A stretch of DNA of 64,000 bases from JAEZBP01 sp963832725 (GTDB taxonomy: Bacteria > Myxococcota_A > Polyangia > Polyangiales > Sandaracinaceae): NCBI GenBank assembly GCA_963832725.1, contig CAWHVG010000002.1, positions 186,001-250,000 of the forward strand, read 5' to 3'. The notes below the pieces were generated by a model that saw nothing but the letters and a program-made list of their open reading frames with translations, was not told the origin of the DNA and made no database searches. The position numbers and the translations under genes were made by a program. Positions 55,774 through 64,000 of the stretch are shown one piece after another; position 1 is the stretch's first letter; every line of letters starts with the position of its first letter.

Positions 55774-57504
55774 GCGTCCGGCGCGAGAGGCGCCCGAGGC
55801 TCGAATCCGCCCTCGCCGCGACCCATCACCCTGCCGAGCAGCCGCTGGCGTGGGCGCGAGGCTCCAGGCGCGCGGAGCGAAGAACGCGGCGCTCGCGCGG
55901 CCTTGCAGCCAGACGCTCAGGGCCGCCGCGACGAGGAGCGGCGCGAACGAGAGAACGCTGCCGGTCGATCCGCGGCGTGCGAATTGGACCGCGACGAGGA
56001 CCACGACCGCAGGCCCCGCCAACGCGAACACGGGCCACGCGGCGCCCACGCGTGCCAGCTCGTGTACGGCCGGCTCCATCAAATCCACGCGCGCGCCGCT
56101 CGCACCGAGCGAGAGCACCTGCCGCCATGCGATCGAGCCCGTGGCCGTGAAGGAGGCGCCGGCCGTCATCATCGCCGCCACGGCCGCGCCGATCGGGAGC
56201 GGTGCGTGCGGACGCGCCGGCTCGCCGCTGGCTGCCCACGCTGCCAGTCCCAGCCCGAGCATCGCGGTCGAGAGGCCGACCAGGCAGCCGAACGCGGGCA
56301 CGCCCATGTCGCGGAGCGACGTCGCGAGCGGCACGAAGGGGAGGAGCGCCGCCGCGCCGAAGACCGCGAACGCCGCTCGCCTGGCCTCTGCGCGTCGCAC
56401 CAACGTCGAGCAGGCGAGGATCACCGACGTCGCCGCCAAGAGCGGGGCGGCGTAGGTGGCGCCCACCGCTTGGATCCCCAGCGCCCTCGCCACTCCGAAC
56501 CGAGTGTCCGCGAAGCTCGGCGCGAACGCGACGCTCAGCAGCCAGGGACTGGCCGCCAGGGAGACCAGCACCGCGTCGTTCGTCGCCACCAAGCGAAGCG
56601 CCCGGCGGCTCACCGCCGCGAGCACGACCGAGAGCGCGATCACGCCGGCCCCGCAGGCGAGCCACAACTCGTCGTCGTGCGCGCCGAGCGCGTCGCTCGT
56701 CGCGAGCGGGGTCGCGACTGCGGAGACCAGCCCGGCGCTGATCGCCAGCGGCGCCAAGAGCAGCGTCGTCGCGGGCGCCTTCGGCTCGGACACACGCTCG
56801 CCGGGCTCGATCGCCAGCGCCGCGGCGGGGATGGGTCGTCCCGTCGCGTCGAAGCGCAGCACCGGGGCTGGCTCGGCCGGCAGGATGGGGAAGCGCTCCC
56901 GGAGCGCGTCGTAGCGCGAGCGTGCGAGATCGGCCGGCACGACGATCGCCAGCCGCGCCGGTCCGAGGATCGCCCAAGCGCGCTCGATCTCGAACGCGTT
57001 CGCCTCGCTTCCGTCGGCGACGATCACCGCCAGCGCCGCCTTCTTCAGGTGCCTCTCGAGCTGCTTCGCCCAGCCGGTCTCGATGGCCGGCCGGATCGGT
57101 CCGTATCGCGCCGGCGTCTCGGGCCGGGCCAACGAGACGGTGGGGCCGACCGTCCGGGCTCGCCTTCGCAGCGCGCGCTCGAGGACTCCGTCCCGCAGCT
57201 CGCGGAGAAGCGCCGGCGTGGGAACGAGCCGCGCCCACAGCGGGTCGGACACGCGGGCGAAGCGGTGGAGCAACACCACCGGCCGTCGACCGTCGGCCTC
57301 GGCGACCTCGTCTTCCGGCGGCTCGCGCAGGTGCCGCCCCGAGAGCCAGAGCCGCGGAGTCACCGACGCCAGAACCGCGGCGCCCAGGAAGAGCCTGAAC
57401 GCGCTCCCGTCCTCGAACGCCGACAGCATGACCAGCGGCGCGATCGGCGCGAGCAGCGCGAGGATCAACAGCCCCCAGCCCGCCAGCTCGCGTATGTTCC
57501 TCAT
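55740..57504 (-). CDS. Polytopic membrane protein of unknown function, 3' end needs a one-base correction
   Basis: The intended product is about 587 residues. Two helices at the N-terminus (LLILALLAPIAPLVMLSAF, FLGAAVLASV) precede a soluble domain of about 190 residues (LLHRFARVSDPLWARLVPTP, QLERHLKKAALAVIVADGSE, LGPARLAIVVPADLAR). At least eight more membrane helices follow. As written, the frame stays open far into the antisense of the synthase gene. If the minus-strand GATTC at 55803-55807 is a miscalled GATC, it ends at TAG 55740-55742, overlapping the convergent synthase gene by about 34 bp. The soluble part resembles no domain I can name. Confidence 0.55.
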
Positions 57505-57577
57505 CGGCTCGACACCCCCCGCGCAGGGTACCTCCGTCGGTGGCTCGGGAGACCTCGCAGCGCAGGCCGGGGCGAGA

Positions 57578-58264
57578 TCACCAGGCGCGCGCCTGGACGG
57601 GGAGGCGGTGGACGACCGTGACCGTGCGCTCCGGGCGGCCGCGCACTCGCATGCGACCGATCCGGCTCGAGAGGCAGCCGAGGGCGTCTCGCGCCGCGCC
57701 CGGCGGTAGGTCCGCGGACGTCAGCGCCAGCCGCCCATCGGGCCTCACGGCCACCCTCAGCGTCACGGCCTCCGGCACGCCGGCGAGCTCGAGGCACTGC
57801 GCGAGCGCGGACGCCTGGATCGTGAGCATGCGGTGGACGTCGCGCTCATCGAAGGGAGGCGCGGGCCGATCGATCGGCGGGGTGGGCCGCTCGCCGACCT
57901 GAAACGTCCGCGCGGCCCGTACGGTTCGTGAAACGGCGTAGGGCGCGTGTCGGAGCGCGTCGCGGACGGCCCGCCGGACGCACCCCTCGAACGCGCCGTC
58001 GCGCGGTCGGCTCACCACATCCACGCCAATCCGCGCGCGGTAGAGCGTGGCCGGCGCCGACCCGGGCGCGACGCGAGCTCGGACCACGGCCACGTAGGCG
58101 TTGGCGTCGACGTGGGACGCGCAGCGCTCGATCTCCGTCTCGGCGGCGACGAGGAGCGACGCGAGCGTCCCGGCGGTCAGCTCCGGCACGACCCGCGCGG
58201 GGCGCGTTTGCGCGGCCGCGGGCGCGGCAGTGGCCAGGAGCGCGAGGAAGGCGAAAAAGCGCAT
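57578..58264 (-). CDS. Periplasmic protein with AgmX/PglI-like C-terminal domain
   Basis: The product has 228 residues; MRFFAFLALLATAAPAAAQ is a signal peptide. Two similar halves each carry a Cys pair and the pattern I-x-x-C-L-E/V, strand, D-G-R/x, C-x-R/L. The first has AAETEIERCASHVDANAYVA and FEGCVRRAVRDALRH. The second has IQASALAQCLELAG, VTLRVAVRPDGRLALTSADL and LGCLSSRIGRMRVRG. The second half fits the TonB-like AgmX/PglI C-terminal domain of myxobacterial gliding and envelope proteins. Partner unknown. It has no operon neighbour except the membrane protein ending 73 bp upstream of the promoter side on the same strand. Confidence 0.65.
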   Translation of the reverse strand: MRFFAFLALLATAAPAAAQTRPARVVPELTAGTLASLLVAAETEIERCASHVDANAYVAVVRARVAPGSAPATLYRARIGVDVVSRPRDGAFEGCVRRAVRDALRHAPYAVSRTVRAARTFQVGERPTPPIDRPAPPFDERDVHRMLTIQASALAQCLELAGVPEAVTLRVAVRPDGRLALTSADLPPGAARDALGCLSSRIGRMRVRGRPERTVTVVHRLPVQARAW

Positions 58265-59120
58265 GACGAAGACTCTGACCAGGCTACGGCAGGCGAGCTT
58301 GGATCCTCCCGGGCGGGCGAGCGACGGGACCCGTGACGAAGGGCTGTCGGTCATGTTCTTCGCGCGAAGCGCGGGGGTGCGACCCTCAGGGAGCACCCGA
58401 AGTGGGGTCGCGCGCGAAGCGCGCAGGGGGCGCTTCGAGCCCCCTGAATACTGGGCCTGCAGCTACCAGCGACTGGGGTCGTCGCGACGAGCGCGTACAG
58501 CCGTGGCTATCACGGCGGATTCGAAGCTCCCGAACTGACGAGCGCGTAGAGCCGTCGGGATCCCCGCGGACTCGTGGGTGCGGCCAACCGTCCGCGTCTT
58601 GGCCGTGGAGGGCTGGGCGCTGGGCGCGACTCGTGGACGCGGCCATCCGTCCGCGCTTTGGCTGTGGAGGGTTGGGCGCTGGGCGCGACTCGTGGCGCGG
58701 CCATCCGTCCGCGCTTTGGCTGTGGAGGGTTGGGCGCTGGGCGCGACTCGTGGCGCGGCCATCCGTCCGCGCTTTGGCTGTGGAGGGTTGGGCGCTGGGC
58801 GCGACTCGTGGCGCGGCCATCCCCCCGCGTCTTGGCTGTGGAGGTGTTGCGCGCTAGTCGCGAACACCGTGGTGGAGGTAGTGCGCGGGGATCGTTTGCT
58901 CAGGGGGCTGCGCGCCCCCTGGCGCGACTTCGTCGCGCCGTACCCCATCGGGGCGCGAACCTCCGGCGCTTTGGGCATCGCGCGACTGCGTCGCGCTCGC
59001 CCGCGCCTTGCGGTCCGCACCCGCCGCGCTTCGCGCGGGTGATCGCGACCAAGGCTTTGGGGGTCGAACGCTGCGAAACAGGTTGATCGATTGATCAGTG
59101 TTGATCGCTGATCAACGTAT
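58265..59120. other. Large non-coding region rich in repeats and hairpins
   Basis: This 856-bp stretch between two minus-strand genes has no convincing gene. It holds five 58-bp tandem repeats (listed separately), a shorter duplicated block at about 58488-58580 (GACGAGCGCGTACAGCC and GACGAGCGCGTAGAGCC), and many GC-rich self-complementary runs (for example GGGGCTGCGCGCCCCC-type stems near 58903-58920). The open frames inside it are periodic by-products of the repeats. Confidence 0.7.
58584..58865. repeat. 58-bp tandem repeat array, five units
   Basis: Units start at 58584, 58643, 58701, 58759 and 58817. The consensus starts CCATCCGTCCGCGCTTTGGC, continues TGTGGAGGGTTGGGCGCTGG and ends GCGCGACTCGTGGCGCGG. 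Units 2-4 are identical or nearly so; unit 1 has a few changes and one extra base, and unit 5 decays after 40 bases. The array is not coding and has no spacers, so it is not a CRISPR array. Confidence 0.9.
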
Positions 59121-59456
59121 TCAGTGGCCGAGGCGGTCGCAGGCGAGGGTGGAGCCGCTTTGGCATGCTTGCTCGAGCAAGCCGTGCGCGCGAGCCGGGT
59201 CGGGTGACACGCCGTCTCCGGCTTCGAGCCGGTCGGCCAGGGCGACGCAGGAGCGGGCGTCCCCGTCGTCGCAGGCGGTCTGCAAGTGCTCGGCTTCCGG
59301 CGAGGCAGCCTCCGCCGATGGCGGTTGCCCGGCTGAAGTGGCCGGCCCCTCCGGCGTCACGGTCGGCTCGGGAGGCGCGCTGGGCTCCGTCTCGGGAGAG
59401 GCATCCGCCCGTCCGCAGCCGCTGATCAGCACGATCGTCACCAAGACCCAACGCAT
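59121..59456 (-). CDS. Sel1-repeat lipoprotein
   Basis: The product has 111 residues. MRWVLVTIVLISGCGRADAS is a lipoprotein signal (ISGC). A Pro/Glu/Ser-rich linker to about residue 55 precedes two Sel1-like helices: TACDDGDARSCVALADRLEA and HGLLEQACQSGSTLACDRLG. The D-x-x-S-C...L and G-x-x-x-A-C spacing is typical of short Sel1 units in Myxococcota, each with a Cys that may pair with the next. The function is unknown; it is likely a small protein-binding envelope lipoprotein. It is divergent from the UbiB-like gene with only 90 bp between starts. Confidence 0.75.
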   Translation of the reverse strand: MRWVLVTIVLISGCGRADASPETEPSAPPEPTVTPEGPATSAGQPPSAEAASPEAEHLQTACDDGDARSCVALADRLEAGDGVSPDPARAHGLLEQACQSGSTLACDRLGH

Positions 59457-59546
59457 GCCAGCATCCTAACAGCCGCCGGACGCCGATCCCTTCCGACACG
59501 CCACTCGCTCGCCCCTCGGGAGGCCTTGGCGTACCCTCGCGCTGCC

Positions 59547-61271
59547 GTGGCGGAGGTAGAGAGCAAGTCCATTTTCGGCGTGGCGATCCGCGATGTCGCC
59601 CGGCTGCGCAAGGTCGCGACCATCGTGACCCGGCACGGTTTCGGCGAAGTGCTGGTCCGGATGCCCTTCGCCGCGCAGCTCGGCTTCCTCTCGCTCGAGT
59701 CCAAAGAGGCGCGCGGCACGCCCGCCGAGCGCTTCACCAAGCTCCTCGGCGCCCTCGGACCGACCTACATCAAGCTCGGTCAGGTCCTCTCCATGCGCTC
59801 CGACCTGCTGCCGCACGATTACGTGCAGGCGCTCTCGACGCTGCAGGACAAGGCGCCGGTCATCCCCTACGACCAGGTGAAGAAGGTCGTCGAGGAGGGG
59901 CTCGGTCAGCCAATCGACGAGCTCTTCGAGGAGCTCTCCGAGGAGCCTCTGGCCACCGCGTCCATCGGCCAGACCCACGTCGCTACCACCAAGGACGGCC
60001 AGAAGGTCGTGGTGAAGGTGCAGCGGCCCAGCATCGGCGAGACGATGCGCGGCGATCTCGATCTGCTCTACCTGGCCGCCCGCGGCCTGGAGGCGAGCAT
60101 CGAGGAGCTGAAGCTCATGCAGCCCTCCGCCATCGTGGCGGAGTTCGAGAAGAGCCTCCTGCGCGAGCTGAACTTCTCGGCCGAGCTGGCCAACCTCGTC
60201 CGCGCCGCCCAGCTCCTCGATCCCGAGCGGCCCGTCACCGTGCCCACGCCCATCCCGGAGCTGAGCTGTCGGACCGTGCTCACGATGAGCTACTTCGAGG
60301 GCAAGCCCATCCGCGAGCTCACGCCCGAGACGCCCGAGGCCGAGCACGCGGTGGAAGAGGTCATCCACGCGATGTGCAAGGGCGTGTTCATCGACGGCTT
60401 CTTCCACGGCGATCCCCACTCCGGGAACATCCTGGTGAACGACGAGGGGACGCTCTGCTTCTTGGATCTCGGCCTCGTCGGCACCCTCTCGCCCGAGCAG
60501 CGCGACGATCTGGTCACGCTGGTGCTCGGCACGATCCTCGACGACGCCTCCACCGTCGCGCGCGTGCTCTTGAAGATGGGCACGCCGACCCAGCGGGTCG
60601 ACATCGGCGAGCTCAAGCGGGAGATTGTCCGCGTCCGCTCGCAGTACGTGATGGTCCGAAGCGTCTCCGATCTCGACACGCAGGGCTTCATCGAGGAGTT
60701 CGCGAACGCGGTCGGCAAGTACCGCGTGAAGCTGGCCACCGAGTACTCGGTGCTGGTCAAGGCGGCGGGCACGGTCGAGGGCTTGGTGCGCTCGCTCTAT
60801 CCGGACATCGACGCGATGGAGATCACCAAGCCCTACGTCGAGCGCATCTTCGGCGAGCGCTGGAATCCGCAGCAGATGCTCCAGCACGCGCTCGGCGGCG
60901 GGGTCGGGATGGCCTCGTTGCTCCGCACCGTGCCGACCCACGTCGATCAGATCCTGCACGACTTCGAGACGGGCAACGTGCAGGTCAAACCGATCACGCC
61001 CAAGCTCGACAAGCTCCCGGACACCGTCTACCAGAGCGCGACGCGGCTCGCGGTCGCCCTCTTCGCCGCCTCGATGAGCATCGCGGCCGCCGTCGTGGTG
61101 CCGGAGGGCTACGAGGGGTACATGGATTGGGCGCGGATCGCCCTCTTCGTGCTGTTCACGGTCCTGGCCATCGGCGGCTGGACCGTCACGTGGTGGTGGC
61201 ATTGGCTGGGGCGCGGTCGCTCCCTCCGCCTGACGCCGCTGCTCTCGCTCTTTCGACGCAACCGCAAGTGA
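59547..61271 (+). CDS. ABC1/AarF/UbiB-family kinase-like protein
   Basis: The product has about 574 residues. The family motifs are complete: the KxGQ motif LGPTYIKLGQVLSMRSDLLP, the Ala-rich loop EEPLATASIGQTHVA, Lys in VVVKVQRPSI, HGDPHSGNILV (catalytic loop) and LDLGLVG. Two C-terminal membrane helices (VALFAASMSIAAAVVV, ALFVLFTVLAIGGWTVTWWW) anchor it. UbiB-type proteins are atypical ATPases needed for ubiquinone or other isoprenoid lipid synthesis and transport. No ubi genes are nearby. GTG 59547 was preferred to TTG 59526 because VAEVESKSIFGVAIRDVARL begins the family alignment. Confidence 0.92.
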   Translation: MAEVESKSIFGVAIRDVARLRKVATIVTRHGFGEVLVRMPFAAQLGFLSLESKEARGTPAERFTKLLGALGPTYIKLGQVLSMRSDLLPHDYVQALSTLQDKAPVIPYDQVKKVVEEGLGQPIDELFEELSEEPLATASIGQTHVATTKDGQKVVVKVQRPSIGETMRGDLDLLYLAARGLEASIEELKLMQPSAIVAEFEKSLLRELNFSAELANLVRAAQLLDPERPVTVPTPIPELSCRTVLTMSYFEGKPIRELTPETPEAEHAVEEVIHAMCKGVFIDGFFHGDPHSGNILVNDEGTLCFLDLGLVGTLSPEQRDDLVTLVLGTILDDASTVARVLLKMGTPTQRVDIGELKREIVRVRSQYVMVRSVSDLDTQGFIEEFANAVGKYRVKLATEYSVLVKAAGTVEGLVRSLYPDIDAMEITKPYVERIFGERWNPQQMLQHALGGGVGMASLLRTVPTHVDQILHDFETGNVQVKPITPKLDKLPDTVYQSATRLAVALFAASMSIAAAVVVPEGYEGYMDWARIALFVLFTVLAIGGWTVTWWWHWLGRGRSLRLTPLLSLFRRNRK

Positions 61272-61281
61272 CGGCGCGAGC

Positions 61282-61309
61282 GCTCCGTCCACGAAACCCC
61301 GAACGGAGC
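61282..61309 (+). terminator. Hairpin after the UbiB-like gene
   Basis: GCTCCGT pairs with ACGGAGC across a 15-base loop, 11 bases after the UbiB-like stop and 29 before the next start. It could be a weak terminator or an mRNA-end structure. There is no T run. Confidence 0.35.
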
Positions 61310-61337
61310 TCGGAGCGGGGATAGAATCGAGACGAAC

Positions 61338-61823
61338 ATGGCTCTGCATCACCTGCTGACCCGAGGCATCCGCTCCGCTCTCGCCGACGGGGAGGGCGAG
61401 CTGGTCGCGTTTCTCACGCGCCACGACCACCCGCTGGAGATGGTCGAGCACGTCCGCCAGACCGTGGAGGCCATGCCGGGGCTCTTGGTGTCGCTGGACC
61501 GCGCGCTCGCTCACGCGGACGCGCCACTCTTCGCCCGCTCGCTCTACTCGGTGGTCCTGAGCTACCTCATCCACGACGACAATCTGATCCCGGCCGACGA
61601 TCGCCACCCCGTGCTCGGGCTGCTCGACGACGCCTACCTGCTGCACCGCGCCGCGCAGGAGCTCCGTCACCACATGGAGGCGGTGTACATGCGAAGCGTG
61701 GACGGCGGCGTGGAGCTGCTCTCCCGTGTGTTGCCGGCCGATGTCACGCGTCAGCTCGACGAGAAGATCCGAGAGGCGGTCGGTGCGGCGGAGCGGATGA
61801 GCGACCCTCCCCCGCAAACGTGA
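61338..61823 (+). CDS. DUF1232-like helical protein
   Basis: The product has 161 residues, almost all helical. The centre reads LYSVVLSYLIHDDNLIPADD and HPVLGLLDDAYLLHRAAQEL, which resembles the DUF1232 hairpin (Y-L-I-x-P-x-D-L-I-P ... G-x-LDD), a small membrane-associated motif of unknown role. Flanking helices (RHDHPLEMVEHVRQTVEAMP, DVTRQLDEKIREAVGAAERM) are amphipathic. The ATG lies after GAATCGAGACGAAC. It may be co-transcribed with the next gene (46 bp gap). Confidence 0.6.
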   Translation: MALHHLLTRGIRSALADGEGELVAFLTRHDHPLEMVEHVRQTVEAMPGLLVSLDRALAHADAPLFARSLYSVVLSYLIHDDNLIPADDRHPVLGLLDDAYLLHRAAQELRHHMEAVYMRSVDGGVELLSRVLPADVTRQLDEKIREAVGAAERMSDPPPQT

Positions 61824-61868
61824 AGAGACATCTGGTTTCGCGCGGCGTGTGGGCGTACGATTCCACTC

Positions 61869-62967
61869 GTGGCGAAGGACGACCCGCAGAGGCGTGCGGA
61901 ATCGGACGGCCTTGGTCCGTGCGCGCGCCTGACGCACGAGGTCTTGCAGCGGCTCGCGACGGCGGAAGTGTGCGAGCGGATCGTGGCCGACGCGCTGGCG
62001 GATGCCGGGCTCGCCACCATCCCCGAGGACCCGTCCAGCTTCGGCTCGTTCGCCTGCGGTTCGCTTCGCGTCGCGGTGGAGGAGACCCTCGGCGAAGAGG
62101 CCGCGTCCGCCGTGATCATCGGATCTCGGCCCGATCTTCACGCAGGAGAGCACGGCCACGAGCAGCGGTGTGCGTCGTCGCAGAGGCGCTTCGCTCGCTC
62201 CGCCTCGACGTGACGCGCCGGTGGTGGTCGTCGCGTCGGCGAACCCCTCGCACGTCGACGCGCTGGTCACGCGGCTCAAGGAGCGCGCGAAGGTGATCGC
62301 CGCCTACGACGTGTTCGCGCTCTTGTCGGCGGCGAGCCGCAACGTCACCGGGCCGATCACGCTCCTGCTCGACGACGAGATGCCGGCGATCCGAGCCTCG
62401 ACCCTGGCCACGCTGGGGCGGGTGCTGCCGCCGAACGCGCGGGTGATCACCTGGGGCGCCGGCGGCGTGGTGCCGGAGCGCCGGGCCGACGCGCCGTCGC
62501 AGCGCTGGATGCCGCTCGGTCCGGTGGAGGACATCGAGGCGGTGGCGGACGTCTGCGTCGCGATGTGGTCCGACTGGGGATCGAGCGCGGCCGATCCGCG
62601 CATGCCGGCCGTGGCGCGGCGGGTGGTGGTCGCGCACGACGACGGCGCTTGGCGCGTGCGGGTGAGCCGCATGTTGGCCGAGGGCGGCTACGAGGTGCTC
62701 TCGGCGCCGGACGGGTTCATGGCGCTCGAGCGCTGCATCGACGAGTCGCCGAGCGCGGTGGTGGCGGCGATGCAGATGGCGGCGCTCGATGGCGCGCAAC
62801 TCGCCGCGCTCCTGCGCAACCGCTTCGGTGACGAAGCGCCCCCCGTCCTGCTCGTCTGCGACGACGGTCTGCCCGAGCCGCCTGCGGGCGTGGTGGCGGT
62901 GGTACGCGCGGACGCGGTCGAGACCGATTTCCTGCCCGAGCTCGCGGCCTGGGTCGGCGCGAGCTGA
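61869..62967 (+). CDS. Protein with two degenerate receiver-like domains, frameshifted
   Basis: The intended product is about 365 residues. The start GTG 61869 opens a helical domain of about 90 residues (LTHEVLQRLATAEVCERIVA). The frame breaks at 62121-62125 (GGATC); removing one G gives AVIIDLGPIFTQESTATSSG. Next come two receiver-like folds. The first has VVVVASANPSHVDALVTRLK and ITLLLDDEMPAIRASTL. The second has RVVVAHDDGAWRVRVSRMLA, EVLSAPDGFMALER and AVVAAMQMAALDGAQLA. The first lacks the acidic pair at the start but has an Asp at the usual acceptor place; the second has the pair but Ala where the acceptor Asp should be. A pseudo-receiver regulator is likely. Confidence 0.6.
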
Positions 62968-63041
62968 ACCGCTTTCCCCGTCGCGTCGCGTCGCGTTACC
63001 CTGCGCCGGCCTTCGGTACACCGAGGCCCGAACGAAGTGCA

Positions 63042-63067
63042 GGGTTCGTGCGACTCGCACGAAACCC
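63042..63067. promoter_or_regulatory. Strong hairpin between two genes
   Basis: GGGTTCGTGCGA pairs with TCGCACGAAACCC, with one bulged base and almost no loop. It lies 75 bases after the pseudo-receiver gene and 50 before the TTG at 63118, so it could be a terminator of the first or a leader structure of the second. No T tract is visible. Confidence 0.4.
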
Positions 63068-63117
63068 GGAGCGGAGCGCGGGCCGGAGTAGTAGCCGACT
63101 CATTGGGGAGACGAGCG

Positions 63118-63387
63118 TTGGACGAGCTATTGAGCGCGACGGTGCGCCGCACCTACTGCCTGCCGGGCAAGCGGCTTCTCTTGCTGGAGGACACCTACGA
63201 GGGTGGCGTCGAGCAGGGCGATCAGGTCGAAGTGGCGCTGCCCGACGGACGCGCGCTCCGGGTCGCGGTCGAAGGCGTGGCCTGGGGCAGCTCGTTCCAG
63301 GCGGTGAACCCGCCGCTCACGTTGGTGCTCCCGTGGGGCGAGGATCCCGATCCGGAGCCCGGCGCGCGCGTCCGCGGCGTGGCCTGA
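63118..63387 (+). CDS. Small protein of unknown function, 89 residues
   Basis: The probable start is TTG 63118 after GGGGAGACGAGCG. The product reads LDELLSATVRRTYCLPGKRL, then a beta-rich part (VEQGDQVEVALPDGRALRVA, VEGVAWGSSFQAVNPPLTLV) and an acidic end. The G-x-V-E-x-G-D-x-V-x-V-x-L-P-D-G pattern looks like a small beta-barrel, as in the second domain of elongation-factor proteins, but no specific family was recognised. The stop is one base from the end of the convergent endonuclease III gene. Confidence 0.55.
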   Translation: MDELLSATVRRTYCLPGKRLLLLEDTYEGGVEQGDQVEVALPDGRALRVAVEGVAWGSSFQAVNPPLTLVLPWGEDPDPEPGARVRGVA

Positions 63388-63388
63388 A

Positions 63389-64000
63389 TCAACCCGGCTC
63401 GGCGCCCTTGGACTCGACCAGCCGCCGCTCCCAATCGGCGCGCTCGGTCCAGCGCTTGATCTCCGGCTCCTTCTCGGCGACGGCGCAGATTTCGTTGAGC
63501 GGGCAGCGCTCGCAGCGCGGCTGCTTGGCCTTGCAGACGTAGCGGCCGTGCAGCACGAGCCGGTGGTTGGTCGCGATCCACGACGACTTCGGCCAGAGCG
63601 GGCAGAGCTCGGCCTCGATCTTCACGGGGTCCTTCTCGGTGGCCAGCTCGAGGCGGCGCGACACGCGCGCCACGTGGGTGTCGACGGCGAAGCCGCTGGC
63701 GAGGCCGTACGCGCTGCCGAGCACGACGTTCGCCGTCTTGCGCGCCACGCCGGGGAGGCTGGTCAGCTCCTCGATCGTGCGCGGCACCTCGCCGGAGAAG
63801 CGCGTGGCCACCCCGCGGCTGGCGCCGATGATCGCCTTGGCCTTGTTGCGGAAGAAGCCGGTCGGCTTGACCACCACCTCGACCTCGGCCTGGTCGGCGT
63901 TCCCGAGCGCCTCGGGCGTAGGCCAGCGCGAAAAGAGCGCGGGCGTGACCTCGTTGATCTTCTTGTCGGTGCTCTGCGCGCTGAGGATGGTCGCGATCAA
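63389..64000 (-). CDS. nth: Endonuclease III, N-terminus beyond the window
   Basis: The frame enters from the right edge, so the first 20 or so residues are missing; 203 residues are visible. LIATILSAQSTDKKINEVTP begins the helix-hairpin-helix glycosylase fold. The hairpin with catalytic Lys is LPGVARKTANVVLG, and the catalytic Asp is in FAVDTHVARVSRRL. The iron-sulfur loop is C-x6-C-x2-C-x5-C (CKAKQPRCERCPLNEIC). It removes oxidised pyrimidines from DNA and nicks the abasic site in base-excision repair. After the cluster there is a longer C-terminal tail (KEPEIKRWTERADWERRLVE) than in E. coli Nth. Confidence 0.93.
   Translation of the reverse strand: MIATILSAQSTDKKINEVTPALFSRWPTPEALGNADQAEVEVVVKPTGFFRNKAKAIIGASRGVATRFSGEVPRTIEELTSLPGVARKTANVVLGSAYGLASGFAVDTHVARVSRRLELATEKDPVKIEAELCPLWPKSSWIATNHRLVLHGRYVCKAKQPRCERCPLNEICAVAEKEPEIKRWTERADWERRLVESKGAEPG

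Noticed and set aside
58584..58865. CRISPR array or coding repeat protein
   Set aside because: There are no spacers, the unit of 58 bp is not a multiple of three, and the frames through it give different low-complexity peptides on both strands.

Overview
The window is GC-rich, gene-dense bacterial DNA most like a predatory or soil Myxococcota, with a Sandaracinus-like flavour. The grounds are a C-terminal MYXO-CTERM-type sorting tag (8852-10276), two eukaryote-like Ser/Thr protein kinases, a 1269-residue TPR protein, many lipoproteins and signal-peptide proteins with Asp/Gly/Pro-rich linkers, and a large Cys-rich repeat lipoprotein. No rRNA, tRNA, CRISPR array, transposase or phage gene was seen.

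Layout. 1-8.4 kb: secreted DUF2330 protein, polytopic membrane protein, a truncated thioesterase, a lipoprotein and a RecB-like helicase-nuclease. 8.4-25 kb: a 44-bp tandem repeat, a MYXO-CTERM beta-helix protein, an orphan DUF3540 gene, a Cys-rich protein, a sensor-like kinase, the TPR giant, an amidohydrolase lipoprotein bracketed by direct repeats, and a lipoxygenase-like gene. 25.0-37.2 kb: the main feature, an eight-gene, one-strand, tightly packed type VI secretion (T6SS) spike operon. It holds a short VgrG, three paralogous beta-helix/hydrophobic-core proteins, DUF2169 fused to pentapeptide repeats, a pure pentapeptide-repeat protein, DUF3540, and a stand-alone PAAR-like DUF4150. 37-46 kb: aldo/keto reductase, MFS transporter, zinc ribbon, FIST sensor, and a kinase plus ATPase/TPR regulator pair. 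46-50 kb: a minus-strand operon of SCP2 protein, 2-hydroxyacid dehydrogenase, FGGY kinase and class II aldolase that looks like sugar or polyol catabolism. 50-64 kb: secreted proteins, an M15-like peptidase, a Cys-repeat lipoprotein, a FabH-like synthase, a 58-bp tandem repeat, an ABC1/UbiB kinase, a degenerate two-receiver protein and endonuclease III.

How the genes work together. The T6SS operon carries every part of a spike tip (VgrG, an adaptor of the DUF2169 class, a PAAR-like cap) but no recognisable toxin domain or immunity gene. VgrG stops just after its OB fold, where a beta-helical needle would normally begin, and three related beta-helix proteins follow directly. One possible reading is a heterotrimeric shaft built from three gene products.

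Sequence quality. About twelve genes are broken by a single extra base, and nearly every such base lies in a GATC tetranucleotide (read as GATTC, GAATC, GGATC or GATCC). Removing that base restores conserved protein in each case. I treat these as probable sequencing or assembly errors, give coordinates for the whole intended gene, and say where the break is.
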